A DNA stretch of 23,825 bases from Bacteroidales bacterium (GCA_019416425.1 DXXK01000021.1:1-23825); one strand, 5' to 3'. Positions 14,790-22,243 are shown, counted from the stretch's first letter. The notes: a model not told the origin generated them from the letters alone. Numbers and translations: made by a program.

Positions 14790-15235
14790 TTCTCGGCTAC
14801 GGTCATCTTGGTTCCTAAGATCTCGTTGATCACCTGGATCAGGTCCTTAGGAGTTCCCTCGTAATGCAGCGACAGCTTATAGTCCTGTGGCGATTCGGGC
14901 AGTTTCTTGACCTTGACGCTGTAGGTGGACTCGATCTTCTTGACTACTTCGGGCAGCGGGGCATTCTCGAAGTCAATCACCTTGACCTGAGCCAGCGGGC
15001 TGACGGCCTGGACCGGAACAGGCTGGTCTGGTTTCACGGAGTCAACCGAGTGGGTTTCCCTATATACGATAGCGGCTGTAGCGGACAGTATGACGGTTGC
15101 GGCCACGGCTGCAGCCACACGGTAACGGAATGTCCGGACCGAGGCGCCTATGCCTAACCTGCGCCAGCCGGCCTGGACCGAGAATTTTCCCTTCCGGTAA
15201 CGTCGTGCTACAAAATCAATGTCCTTGTTGTCCAT
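14786..15235 (-). CDS. Miniature FecR-like anti-sigma factor
   Basis: A 149-residue protein that should hold the adjacent ECF sigma factor at the membrane. A short cytoplasmic N-terminus (1-37, including the basic RRYRKGKFSVQAGWRR) is followed by one TM helix (about 39-60, VAAAVAATVILSATAAIVY). A proline-rich linker then leads to a C-terminal DUF4974/STN-like fold (about 85-146, FENAPLPEVVKKIESTYSV and LIQVINEIL). Ordinary Bacteroidetes FecR proteins are about 300-400 residues and carry a central FecR domain that is absent here. The cytoplasmic part is also shorter than the usual sigma-binding domain. It overlaps the receptor start by 4 nt and follows the sigma gene by 67 nt. Role inferred from context and topology. 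Confidence 0.8.
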   Translation of the reverse strand: MDNKDIDFVARRYRKGKFSVQAGWRRLGIGASVRTFRYRVAAAVAATVILSATAAIVYRETHSVDSVKPDQPVPVQAVSPLAQVKVIDFENAPLPEVVKKIESTYSVKVKKLPESPQDYKLSLHYEGTPKDLIQVINEILGTKMTVAEK

Positions 15236-15302
15236 AATCAGATTTCAATTTGCCATATTGACGCTACAGTCTCGGAAAGGTCCTATTCTTTTTGCAAAAA
15301 AT

Positions 15303-15824
15303 TCACAGGAACGGCAGGAAGAACGGTCTGTGGCGGGTGTCGAGGGCATCACGAAGACGTGCGAAAGCCTTGGTCATCTGGTTCTTGACGGTCTTGATGG
15401 AGATTCCGAGTTCCCCGGCTATTTCCTCGTTGGATAGGCCGTCGCGCTTGCTGAGCAGGAACACCTGGCGGCAGCGCTCGGGCAGCGCATCGATGGCCTG
15501 CCAGATCCGGGCGTCGCGGAAGGAGGTATCGATCTCGTCGCGGCCTACATCGGAATCCTCGTCGGCCATCTCGGGCATGTCATCCGGACTCACCGTGTCG
15601 TGAAGGCCGCGGAGATATGAGACGCAGGCGTTGCGCACCGCGCGGTACATGAAGGCGGTAAGGTTCCGGACATTACCTCCATCCTCCATGTAGACCCAGA
15701 CCTTAAGGAAGGCATCCTGCACCAGGTCCTCGGAGACATCGGTGTCTCCGACCATCCGCAACGCGTACATGCCAAGCGGCACATACAGTCTGCGGAACTC
15801 CCTTTCAAACTCGCTTCGTCTCAA
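15303..15824 (-). CDS. ECF RNA polymerase sigma factor (Bacteroidetes type)
   Basis: A 173-residue ECF sigma factor. Region 2 covers about residues 5-75 (FRRLYVPLGMYALRM, DVSEDLVQDAFLKVW, TAFMYRAVRNACVSYLR). Region 4 covers about 110-160 (LPERCRQVFLLSKRDGLSNE followed by the recognition helix GISIKTVKNQMTKAFARL). Length and sequence match the group that partners with FecR-type anti-sigma factors and TonB receptors. The expected circuit is receptor STN to anti-sigma to sigma, which then activates this operon. It is the first gene, with its own primary-sigma promoter, followed by anti-sigma, receptor and DUF4249. Confidence 0.95.
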   Translation of the reverse strand: MRRSEFEREFRRLYVPLGMYALRMVGDTDVSEDLVQDAFLKVWVYMEDGGNVRNLTAFMYRAVRNACVSYLRGLHDTVSPDDMPEMADEDSDVGRDEIDTSFRDARIWQAIDALPERCRQVFLLSKRDGLSNEEIAGELGISIKTVKNQMTKAFARLRDALDTRHRPFFLPFL

Positions 15825-15855
15825 ACCAACTACGTTTCACTTTGACTTTCGCCCG

Positions 15856-15886
15856 CAAAGTTACAAAATTTACGCCATGTATGAAA
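15856..15886 (-). promoter_or_regulatory. Promoter of the sigma/anti-sigma/receptor operon
   Basis: TTTC (15883-15886), 19 bp, then TAACTTTG (15856-15863) on the minus strand, a near-consensus primary promoter 32 nt before the sigma start codon. Confidence 0.55.
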
Positions 15887-16026
15887 CTGCAAGGCACGGA
15901 CAATCCCGGAATACTATTGCGAATCGGGAAATATTTTGTAATTGTTGTGGGGAAACAATCATTTTAAAATTTAAAGACTATGAAGAAAATTATGTCGGCC
16001 ACAATGCGTCTCTGCACGCTGCGGTG

Positions 16027-16446
16027 ATGCTGGTCGTGATGAGCTTCACGATGAGCGCTGCTGATTCCCTGCTTGGCAAATGGCAGCAGGTTGTCGATGA
16101 GAGCGGCATCAAGGTAGTGACCACCTACGAGTTCAAGGCAGACGGCAACATGAAGCAGGTCATGGACATGAACTCATCGACCGCACCGCGCATCAAGATG
16201 CAGGGCGAAGGTGTATGTAAGTATACGTTCCAGAACAACACGCTGACCTTCAAGTTCGATGCCAAGGACTTAAACTTCCCGGTATTCGAGGTGGATGGAG
16301 TCGATGCCGCTACCACACAGGCCATCATGGAGCAGACCAAGCAGTCCATGGGCGCCATGGAGCAGAAGATAACCGACATCAAGATCAACGGCAACGAGCT
16401 GACCGGCAAATTCAACGGCAATGAATTCAAACTCACCTGCTTGTAA
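16027..16446 (+). CDS. Lipocalin-like secreted protein, N-terminus frameshifted
   Basis: The intact frame encodes a small beta-barrel-like protein of about 140 residues (SLLGKWQQVVDESG, then alternating strands such as KYTFQNNTLTFKFD and KITDIKINGNELTGKF). This is the pattern of Bacteroidetes lipocalin-like proteins; ligand unknown. The best translation signal, AAATTTAAAGACT then ATGAAGAAA at 15980, is in another frame that stops after 15 residues (MKKIMSATMRLCTLR). Its basic start plus the hydrophobic MLVVMSFTMSA of the main frame together would make a normal signal peptide. A single-base loss between 15980 and 16026 explains this. The ATG at 16027 used here gives a signal peptide without its basic end, so export may be lost. 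A strong terminator follows. Confidence 0.65.
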   Translation: MLVVMSFTMSAADSLLGKWQQVVDESGIKVVTTYEFKADGNMKQVMDMNSSTAPRIKMQGEGVCKYTFQNNTLTFKFDAKDLNFPVFEVDGVDAATTQAIMEQTKQSMGAMEQKITDIKINGNELTGKFNGNEFKLTCL

Positions 16447-16472
16447 TCCACTACCTCTAACCCCATTACCAC

Positions 16473-16502
16473 AATGGCGACTTCCGGATGGAGGTCGCCA
16501 TT
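16473..16502 (+). terminator. Rho-independent terminator after the lipocalin-like gene
   Basis: AATGGCGACTTCC (16473-16485) pairs with GGAGGTCGCCATT (16490-16502), with one G-U pair and a GGAT loop, followed by TTCTTTTA. It lies between two convergent genes. Confidence 0.85.
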
Positions 16503-16517
16503 TTCTTTTACTCTTAC

Positions 16518-17649
16518 TTATCGGATTCCTGATGTTCCATCCTTTTCGACCCGTAGGCTCTGCATTTCCGTAAAATGAGACAGGTGCCGGCGATAACATG
16601 CGTTGATAAAAATGCGGAAAATCAGTGCCAGGATGAAAGTAAGGCCCAGATATGCCACCAGAGGAATAACCGATGGTGACTCCGGTTTGAAAATTCTCAA
16701 TATGACGGTACGGGCCACCGGATGAGCTACAAATATCATAGGACTCAAACGTCCAATCCAGATCCAGAGTTGCCGCCATCCAGGCATCAACATCGACCAT
16801 CGGGCTATGAAGATGGAAATGACCACACATGCCAGTATGGAGAATTGCCATGTAACTGGATTCAATATGGAGGGTAATATCAACAACAATGACAGAACTA
16901 CAACCGCCGATACTATGCCGCAACCGACGTAGCGTGTATGGCCATACAATATTCCCATGACAAATACCGATGCCCAGCCGGTGGCATTATGGCGTATCCA
17001 AACCATTGCGTCTGATTCCGGATTCGTGATTAGCTGCAAGAATCAAGAATATGGATAAGGCAACAATCACCCAAATCCACCAACGCGGCTTTCCATATAT
17101 CAAAAATGCATAGATTATATAGTATTCCATTGTCAATCCGAAGTACCAGAATACACCGGGATTCGGTGGCCACCAGGGAAAAATCAGATCCGGAAGCATG
17201 GTGAGCTGGAATATATAGTCCGAAATCCAGAGAAAACCTATATGGCCATGAGGCAAAGCTATGGCTAATGTGAAAACCATCAATGTCATTACCCCAGGCA
17301 GCATCAGGAAGAAAAGCTTAAGGAAATTATTAGCCAGAAATCTGCCTATGGAAAGCGGCACCTTATTTCGCTCATATTTCATCACCAGACCATATCCCGT
17401 CAGAAACATGAATACCGGCACGCCATACCAGCCAAAGAATGAGAGAACATCAAACACCCATTGCAGTATGGTTTCTTTGGCCGCAGTCAGATTTGTAATG
17501 TTGGATGAATGGAAATCAAATTCATTTTCCAATGTCACTCCAGGTATAATATGACAGAAATTATGAAGTACAATTGCAATAATAGCCATCCCCCTCATCA
17601 GGTAACCGCAATCACGGCTTATGTCAATATTCGTGCGTCCTTTAAGCAT
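16518..17649 (-). pseudogene. Frameshifted acyltransferase-3 family membrane protein
   Basis: Two overlapping frames together encode one protein with about ten hydrophobic helices, typical of the acyltransferase-3 (OafA/YrhL-like) family that acetylates surface glycans. The N-terminal frame (17649 to 16987) begins MLKGRTNIDISRDCGYLMRG and carries the family's early LHNFCH histidine segment and FMFLTGYGL. The C-terminal frame (about 17039 to 16518) continues with helices and RLSPMIFVAHPVARTVIL. The switch lies close to 17035-17045 and needs one inserted or lost base; no homopolymer is present there. The start at 17647-17649 is preferred because a promoter lies just upstream. Product is probably inactive unless the shift is a sequence error. 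Confidence 0.8.
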
Positions 17650-17690
17650 CTTTCCTCGTCTACTGTTTCGAAAATCTTTAATTCCATGAA

Positions 17691-17721
17691 CAAAATTAAC
17701 ACATTCCGGCATTCCAACCAA
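17691..17721 (-). promoter_or_regulatory. Promoter of the acyltransferase gene
   Basis: TTGG (17718-17721), 19 bp, then TAATTTTG (17691-17698) on the minus strand, about 40 nt before the start codon at 17649. Confidence 0.5.
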
Positions 17722-17774
17722 AACCAAAAAGACTTTGTATTACAAGTATCAGTAAATACAGGATATATACGAAA

Positions 17775-17805
17775 AAAGAGGCGAGTCTCCCCGACTGGCC
17801 TCTTT
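17775..17805 (-). terminator. Terminator downstream of the microprotein gene
   Basis: AAAGAGGC (17775-17782) pairs with GCCTCTTT (17798-17805) and AGTC/GACT pair inside, with a five-base loop. On the minus strand the stem runs into TTTTTT. It would end the transcript that begins near 18170. Confidence 0.75.
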
Positions 17806-17992
17806 GTTGTAAAATTAGGATGAATCAACGTCTTTCTATGCTGAATGACTTGCTAAAAGAATCATCTGCTATTGGATTCTGCAACTTATATATTACCATA
17901 TCACATATCATCTGAAAGTAACCGATGACTCGGTACACTATTAGACCCATAGGCTAACGCTTTGTTCCGGGCCGGTGTCCGAAACGGAACTG
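17806..17992. other. AT-rich stretch without a supported gene
   Basis: Between the terminator and the microprotein stop there is no convincing coding region. A 31-codon plus-strand frame at 17820-17915 has no usable ribosome site. A small hairpin ACCGA/TCGGT sits at 17921-17934 and the start of the nested fold at 17954. On the minus strand this would be the long 3' untranslated region of the microprotein transcript. Confidence 0.5.
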
Positions 17993-18015
17993 CTACCATA
18001 CTTTAGCAGCGTTAG
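17954..18015 (-). ncRNA. Nested three-stem RNA-like fold over the microprotein stop
   Basis: Outer stem CTAACGC (17954-17960) with GCGTTAG (18009-18015) encloses two separate hairpins: GTTCCG/CGGAAC (17964-17969, 17985-17990) and TGCTA/TAGCA (17991-17995, 18004-18008). All three stems are perfect and properly nested, like a three-way junction. The minus-strand transcript of the small gene would contain it. Function unknown; chance folding is possible. Confidence 0.45.
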
Positions 18016-18124
18016 TGCATAGTGTTATTATTCCAATGATGACTCCTGCCACCGCCATCACCGTACGGGACAGAACATCCTCGGGATTGCAAGGCCTCTC
18101 TTGACTATAGTGGTAATTTGTCAT
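17993..18124 (-). CDS. 43-residue single-pass membrane microprotein
   Basis: A short gene of 44 codons, ATG at 18122-18124 to TAG at 17993-17995. The N-terminal half is polar (MTNYHYSQERPCNPEDVLSR) and is followed by one transmembrane segment, residues 22-36 (VMAVAGVIIGIITLC), and a tail with one lysine and a final tryptophan. A consensus promoter lies upstream at 18177-18207, giving a leader of about 45-50 nt. A terminator at 17775-17805 would close a transcript of about 400 nt. I do not recognise the protein. It stands alone between the acyltransferase and the ompA-like gene. The evidence for translation is promoter position, ATG and hydrophobic pattern; no ribosome site is obvious, which is normal in Bacteroidetes. 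Confidence 0.6.
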   Translation of the reverse strand: MTNYHYSQERPCNPEDVLSRTVMAVAGVIIGIITLCTNAAKVW

Positions 18125-18176
18125 CAAATCCAGGGTTATTGTTTACCGAAAAAGTTAAATACCCTAAATTCGATGG

Positions 18177-18207
18177 CAAAATTAACAAAATATTTTTAAA
18201 TTACAAA
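18177..18207 (-). promoter_or_regulatory. Consensus promoter of the microprotein gene
   Basis: TTTG (18204-18207), exactly 19 bp, then TAATTTTG (18177-18184) on the minus strand: a full match to the Bacteroidetes primary promoter. Nothing else downstream but the 43-residue frame could use it. Confidence 0.7.
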
Positions 18208-18269
18208 CAAAATGTAATTTATTTGTAGAAAACATGCTGTTTTTACAAAAAAATCTAAAAAAGGCCATA

Positions 18270-18306
18270 AAAAAGATGCGCAAACGGTCTGTCTGCGCAT
18301 CTTTTT
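18270..18306 (-). terminator. Rho-independent terminator of the ompA-like gene
   Basis: AAAAAGATGCGCA (18270-18282) and TGCGCATCTTTTT (18294-18306) are perfect 13-bp arms with an 11-nt loop. On the minus strand the stem ends in a T-run, about 50 nt after the ompA-like stop codon. It is nearly symmetrical and may work in both directions. Confidence 0.9.
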
Positions 18307-18353
18307 ATCATTTTGACAGAATTTCAGAAATTCTGTAGCAAATTGCCAGGGCA

Positions 18354-19190
18354 TCAGTCCTCCTGCGGAGCCTGGTCGATCAGGTCCAGGAACTGGTCCA
18401 GCTTGGGAGTAATGATGATTTCCGTGCGGCGGTTACGCTGCTTGCCCACCTCGGTGTTGTTGTCGGAGATGGGGTTGAACTCGCCGCGGCCGCCGGCGGT
18501 GAGGCGCGCGGGATTGATGCCGAAGTCATCCTGCAGGCACTGCACCACGCTGCTGGCGCGCAGAGCCGACAGGTCCCAGTTGTTGCGGATGTTGGGACGC
18601 GAGATGGGCACGTTGTCCGTGTTGCCCTCCACCAGCACATCGTAGTCCGAGTAGTCCTTGATGATCTTGGCGATCTTGGACAGCGTCTCCATGGCGCGGT
18701 CGCTGATCTCGTAGCTTCCCGACTTGAACAGCATGTTGTCGGCCAGCGAGATATAGACCACGCCCTTCAGCACCTTCACGTCCACATCCTTCAGCTCGTC
18801 GTTGGTCAGTGAGCGGGTCAGCTTGTTGGTCAGGGCAATGTTCAGCGAGTCGCTCTTGGACTTGGCCGATATCAGCTCCTTGATGTACTTGTTGCTGGCG
18901 TTGATCTCGTCCACCAGCTTGGCTATGTTCACGTTGCCCTGCTGGTTGTTGGCCATGCTCTGGTCCAGCGTAGACTTCATGTCCTGAAGAGACTTCTTCA
19001 GCTCCTCGTTCTGCTTCTTCAGGTCGGCGATCACATAGGTCATCGACTTCGACTCGGTGTTGCACTGCAGCAGACCGTCGCGCGTGGACTGGTACTCCAT
19101 CTGGAGCTCCTGGTATTTCTTGTTCGACACGCAGCCTCCCAGGCCAAGTGTCACGGCCAGAAGTGCCGTCAGAATCACTGATTTTCTCAT
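18354..19190 (-). CDS. OmpA-family peptidoglycan-binding lipoprotein
   Basis: A 278-residue outer-membrane lipoprotein. The signal peptide ends in LGGC (Cys20 lipidated). Residues about 25-130 are a long coiled coil (KKYQELQMEYQSTRDGL, then ADLKKQNEELKKSLQDMKST), and about 140-268 form an OmpA C-terminal domain. Its peptidoglycan-contact residues are visible as the aspartate in NNWDLSALRA and the arginines in QRNRRTEIIIT. The protein would tether the outer membrane to the cell wall, with the coiled coil as spacer. There is no N-terminal beta barrel, so it is a Pal/OmpA-like anchor rather than a porin. Ribosome site AAAGGAAAAT lies just before the ATG. Transcribed alone, with a strong terminator; divergent from the pseudokinase operon. 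Confidence 0.93.
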   Translation of the reverse strand: MRKSVILTALLAVTLGLGGCVSNKKYQELQMEYQSTRDGLLQCNTESKSMTYVIADLKKQNEELKKSLQDMKSTLDQSMANNQQGNVNIAKLVDEINASNKYIKELISAKSKSDSLNIALTNKLTRSLTNDELKDVDVKVLKGVVYISLADNMLFKSGSYEISDRAMETLSKIAKIIKDYSDYDVLVEGNTDNVPISRPNIRNNWDLSALRASSVVQCLQDDFGINPARLTAGGRGEFNPISDNNTEVGKQRNRRTEIIITPKLDQFLDLIDQAPQED

Positions 19191-19379
19191 TATTTTCCTT
19201 TGAGTTTTACTGTAATTTCATACTTTTTCTTAATGTATAACGCTTAAGTGTGTCGTTTATTAACGTAAGGCACAGATAAAATTAACACATATAATTCATA
19301 CTTGGAATGATAGATAAATGGGGATGTCCGTATCTCTATCTTCGTAAGGGTAAGGAACGGACTAATAAAAATCAACGAC

Positions 19380-21284
19380 ATGCAGGACACACCGATGAAA
19401 CTTGAGAATACGGAATTCGCCGGCTACCGGATGGATTACCGGATGAGCTGCCATCATGACGGCGAGCGCGAGGTGTATCTGGCCCGCGACGCCGACGGCG
19501 GCATGGCGGTGATGACTGTCTTTAACCTTTCGGCCCCGAGATATTCCACAGGCAGCAACCATGAGGATGAACGGGACTCCGCTGATCAGCTTGACCGCAT
19601 CGCGGAGCTTCGGTTCATCCGGCGCTATGCCAGGGAGGATTCCTACATGCCGGGCATTCCCAGACTGTTGGGTTCGGGAATCGAGGCCCGCGACGGCAAC
19701 CGTTACGCCTGGATGGCTCAGGAACACATCACGGGCATGACCCTGCAGGACGAGTTCAAACTGAGGAAAACCCTGACTCCCAGAGAGGCATACACCGCGA
19801 TGCTTGACATCATGGAGGTTATGATACGGATTGCACGCCACACCCATGGCGGCGGCCACTACAACATCTGTCCCTCCAACCTGCTGCTGTCCTATGCCCA
19901 CACAGGCGATATGAAGGGGGCATACCTGACAGGACTCAGCAACATCGGGGGGATCTGCGGCGGCGAGCCGCCGATGGATGCTGACAGCATGGACTGGCGG
20001 TTCCAGGCTCCCGAGACGCGCAACGGCATCTATGGCTACCGTCAGGACATCTATGCCCTGGGCCTGATGCTGCTGATGATGCTGACCGGCAAGCCGGAAC
20101 CTGCCGACATTGGACTGGAGCCGGACGACGAGCAGGGCATGCGCGACATGCTGCCGACCATGTCTGGCGCTGACTACCGCCAGGCCATGTGGCGCCACGC
20201 CGACAGCCATCTGCCCAAGGTGACCAAGTCGGTACTTGAGAAGGCCACGGCCGAGATTCCAGGCAACCGTTTCGGCAGCATGGAACGCTTCAGTGAATTC
20301 ATCCGCAAGATCGCCCGTAAGGAACTTGACGCCGACAGCGGGAAGACCGTCGACCAGCGTTCCGCAGGAGAGAAAGCGCTCAACGAGACCGCGCGTCAGG
20401 AGCACTCCTCCGTAAGGACCAATCCGGGCAACGGAGGCGGCTTCGAGGAAATGGCCGGCATGGCCGAGCTCAAGGCGCTGTTCCGCCGTGACTTCATCAG
20501 GATTGTCCGTAATCCGGAGGTCGCCAAGACCTACGGCATCAAGCCGAGCAACGCCACGCTGCTGTACGGCCCCCAGGGCTGCGGGAAGACATTCATCGCC
20601 GAGCATGCCGCCCGCGAGTCGGGACTGAAGTACAAGATAGTCCGCCCGTCGGACTTAGGGTCGATCTATGTGCACGGCACCCAGCAGAAGATAGCCGAGA
20701 CATTCGCCGACGCCGAGAAGAACGGTCCGATGATACTGATATTCGATGAGTTCGATGCCTTCGTGCCCAAACGGGACGGCACAATGCAGGAGAACCAGGC
20801 CGGCGAGGTGAACGAGATGCTGGTGCAGCTCAACAACTGCGCGGAGCGCGGCGTATACTGCCTGTGCACATCCAACCGCCCCGAGCGGATCGACCCTGCG
20901 GTGCTGCGGAAGGGCCGCATAGACCGTTCAGTCTATGTGTCGCTCCCCGACTTCGAGGCCCGCAAGGAACTGTTCCGCCTCAGCCTGGACAACCGTCCGG
21001 TGGCGTCCGACATCGATTACGAGAGCCTGGCCGACATCACCGAGAACTACACCTGCAGCGACATCGCCTACATCGTCGAGGAAGTCTCGCGCCGTTGCTT
21101 CGAGGAGACGCTGGACAAGGAACTCAAGGAACCGCTGCCGATCTCGATGGCCAACATCCTGGAGGTTGCCAGGACCACCAATCCTTCGGTGTCCGAGGCC
21201 CAGCGCAAGGAATTCCTCAAGCTGAAGGACCGTATGGAGAGCCGCGACGACAACGGCCACGCCAAGGTGGGGTTCCTGCACTGA
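19380..21284 (+). CDS. Pseudokinase - AAA+ ATPase fusion protein
   Basis: A 634-residue cytosolic protein. Residues about 15-310 keep a protein-kinase-like shape: an AVMTV strand, an HYNICPSNLLL loop (160-170), APE (210-212) and DIYALGLMLLMMLTGKPE (223-240). Catalytic positions are replaced: VAIK Lys by Met45, HRD Asp by Asn162, the following Lys by Cys164, DFG by Gly-Leu-Ser (185-187). A linker (about 315-350) leads to a classical AAA+ module of the FtsH/Cdc48 type with intact motifs: Walker A GPQGCGKT (397-404), Walker B LIFDEFD (453-459), sensor 1 TSN (497-499), arginine-finger RKGRIDR (510-516) and a C-terminal helical lid. The likely role is an ATP-driven remodelling motor with the pseudokinase as sensor or adaptor (inference). 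No protease or membrane segment. First of three genes, with two YbjN-like partners. Confidence 0.9.
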   Translation: MQDTPMKLENTEFAGYRMDYRMSCHHDGEREVYLARDADGGMAVMTVFNLSAPRYSTGSNHEDERDSADQLDRIAELRFIRRYAREDSYMPGIPRLLGSGIEARDGNRYAWMAQEHITGMTLQDEFKLRKTLTPREAYTAMLDIMEVMIRIARHTHGGGHYNICPSNLLLSYAHTGDMKGAYLTGLSNIGGICGGEPPMDADSMDWRFQAPETRNGIYGYRQDIYALGLMLLMMLTGKPEPADIGLEPDDEQGMRDMLPTMSGADYRQAMWRHADSHLPKVTKSVLEKATAEIPGNRFGSMERFSEFIRKIARKELDADSGKTVDQRSAGEKALNETARQEHSSVRTNPGNGGGFEEMAGMAELKALFRRDFIRIVRNPEVAKTYGIKPSNATLLYGPQGCGKTFIAEHAARESGLKYKIVRPSDLGSIYVHGTQQKIAETFADAEKNGPMILIFDEFDAFVPKRDGTMQENQAGEVNEMLVQLNNCAERGVYCLCTSNRPERIDPAVLRKGRIDRSVYVSLPDFEARKELFRLSLDNRPVASDIDYESLADITENYTCSDIAYIVEEVSRRCFEETLDKELKEPLPISMANILEVARTTNPSVSEAQRKEFLKLKDRMESRDDNGHAKVGFLH

Positions 21285-21316
21285 TTCGATAATCAAAACC
21301 TTAACCAAGAGATAAT

Positions 21317-21715
21317 ATGAAGAAAGAGAGTGTATTGAACGTATTGAGCTCGCTGGGGTTCATCCCCGAGGAGCTGGAAGGCTTCGGCTACCGCTTCGAG
21401 TACGAGGGATTGTCGGTGCTCTACCCTGTGGACGATGACACCGACACCGACTGCCTGACCCTGATCGCCCCCAACATCTTCGACATCACCGAGGAGAACC
21501 GTGTGGCCGTACTGGAAGCCATGGTGAAGCTGAGCGGCCGCATGAAGTACGTGCAGCCCCACATCATGTTCGACAAGCAGGTGTGGCTCAACTACCAGCA
21601 CTACCTGGGCCAGGAGGAGCCTACCGACGACCTGGTGGAGCACATGATCCGCGTGCTGGCTGTGTCTACCATCAATTTCCACAAAATCATAAACGGAGAG
21701 GACAATGGCAACTAA
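21317..21715 (+). CDS. YbjN-like small protein 1
   Basis: A 132-residue acidic cytosolic protein with the alpha-beta pattern of the YbjN/type III secretion-chaperone-like fold: an N-terminal helix (KESVLNVLSSLGF), several beta strands (YRFEYEGLSVLYPVDDD, DCLTLIAPNIF) and a long helix (EENRVAVLEAMVKLSGRM). A final helical region ends near KIINGEDNGN. The fold call is from pattern, not motif, so it is moderate. It starts 33 nt after the pseudokinase-ATPase stop with a purine-rich AAGAGA site and overlaps the next gene by 11 nt. Together with its neighbour it looks like a chaperone or adaptor pair for the ATPase. Confidence 0.75.
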   Translation: MKKESVLNVLSSLGFIPEELEGFGYRFEYEGLSVLYPVDDDTDTDCLTLIAPNIFDITEENRVAVLEAMVKLSGRMKYVQPHIMFDKQVWLNYQHYLGQEEPTDDLVEHMIRVLAVSTINFHKIINGEDNGN

Positions 21716-22151
21716 GGATCTGATCAAGGGAGTACTGGAGACATGGAAGTTTCCTGTGGTCCAGGAGGGAGAGAACAGTCTGGTGATACGTTACCAGATG
21801 AGTTATGTGCAGATCAACGTCAATGGAGGCGAGGATGGCAACGCCATCGCGGTGACGTTGAGCGGCTCGTACACCGCCGAGGACGACGAGCAGCTGGAAC
21901 GCGCGCTTCGGGCCTGCAACGACCTGAACGCGGCGTTGCTGCAGGCCAAGCTGTACCTGGACGAGGACAAGGACCTGATCGTGGCGGCCGAATTCTTCTT
22001 CAAGTCTCCCCAGGACCTGGCGTTCCTGCTGGAGACCGGACTGCAGATGGTTGTGGTGGGCAAGCGCCGCTTCCGCCAGCGTTACGAGGAGCTCCAGGAG
22101 GAGGACAGCATCCTCTCGCAGCTGGACGACGATGACGAGCTGTCGGAATGA
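21705..22151 (+). CDS. YbjN-like small protein 2
   Basis: A 148-residue acidic protein with the same order of elements as its neighbour: helix (KDLIKGVLETWKFPV), strands (SLVIRYQMSYVQINVNG, AIAVTLSGSY), central helix (DDEQLERALRACNDLNAALL), strand pair (AKLYLDEDKDLIVAAEFFF) and a C-terminal helix. It adds a glutamate/aspartate-rich tail (QLDDDDELSE). The shared layout suggests the two are diverged duplicates forming a heterodimer (inference). Its start codon lies inside the end of the previous gene, implying translational coupling. A hairpin terminator 23 nt after the stop closes the three-gene operon. Confidence 0.75.
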   Translation: MATKDLIKGVLETWKFPVVQEGENSLVIRYQMSYVQINVNGGEDGNAIAVTLSGSYTAEDDEQLERALRACNDLNAALLQAKLYLDEDKDLIVAAEFFFKSPQDLAFLLETGLQMVVVGKRRFRQRYEELQEEDSILSQLDDDDELSE

Positions 22152-22173
22152 TATTTCCGAGATTCCTGAACGT

Positions 22174-22205
22174 AATGCTCCATTCCCTCCGGGGAACGGG
22201 GCATT
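22174..22205 (+). terminator. Terminator of the pseudokinase-ATPase operon
   Basis: AATGCTCCATTCCC pairs with GGGAACGGGGCATT across a TCCG loop, with one U-G pair and one mismatch. It is followed by a weak T-rich stretch (CTTTATAAT). Confidence 0.7.
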
Positions 22206-22243
22206 CTTTATAATAAAAAGGCGACTCAAAAGGTTATATCAAT

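Noticed and set aside
15742..16026. N-terminal extension of the lipocalin-like frame back to 15742
   Set aside because: It would overlap the sigma gene start and its promoter and reads as non-protein-like sequence; the start at 15980 or 16027 is better supported.
17820..17915. 31-codon plus-strand frame starting ATGAATCAACGT
   Set aside because: No promoter, no spaced ribosome site, no hydrophobic or domain pattern; it starts a few bases after a terminator stem.
17954..18015. attC-like recombination site, because the arms end in CTAACGC and GCGTTAG
   Set aside because: The arms do not fit the RYYYAAC / GTTRRRY core fully, the inside folds as two hairpins rather than one imperfect stem, and there is no integron integrase or cassette.
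19362..20606. Long minus-strand frame over the pseudokinase gene
   Set aside because: Antisense shadow of the plus-strand gene; no recognisable domain and unnatural composition.
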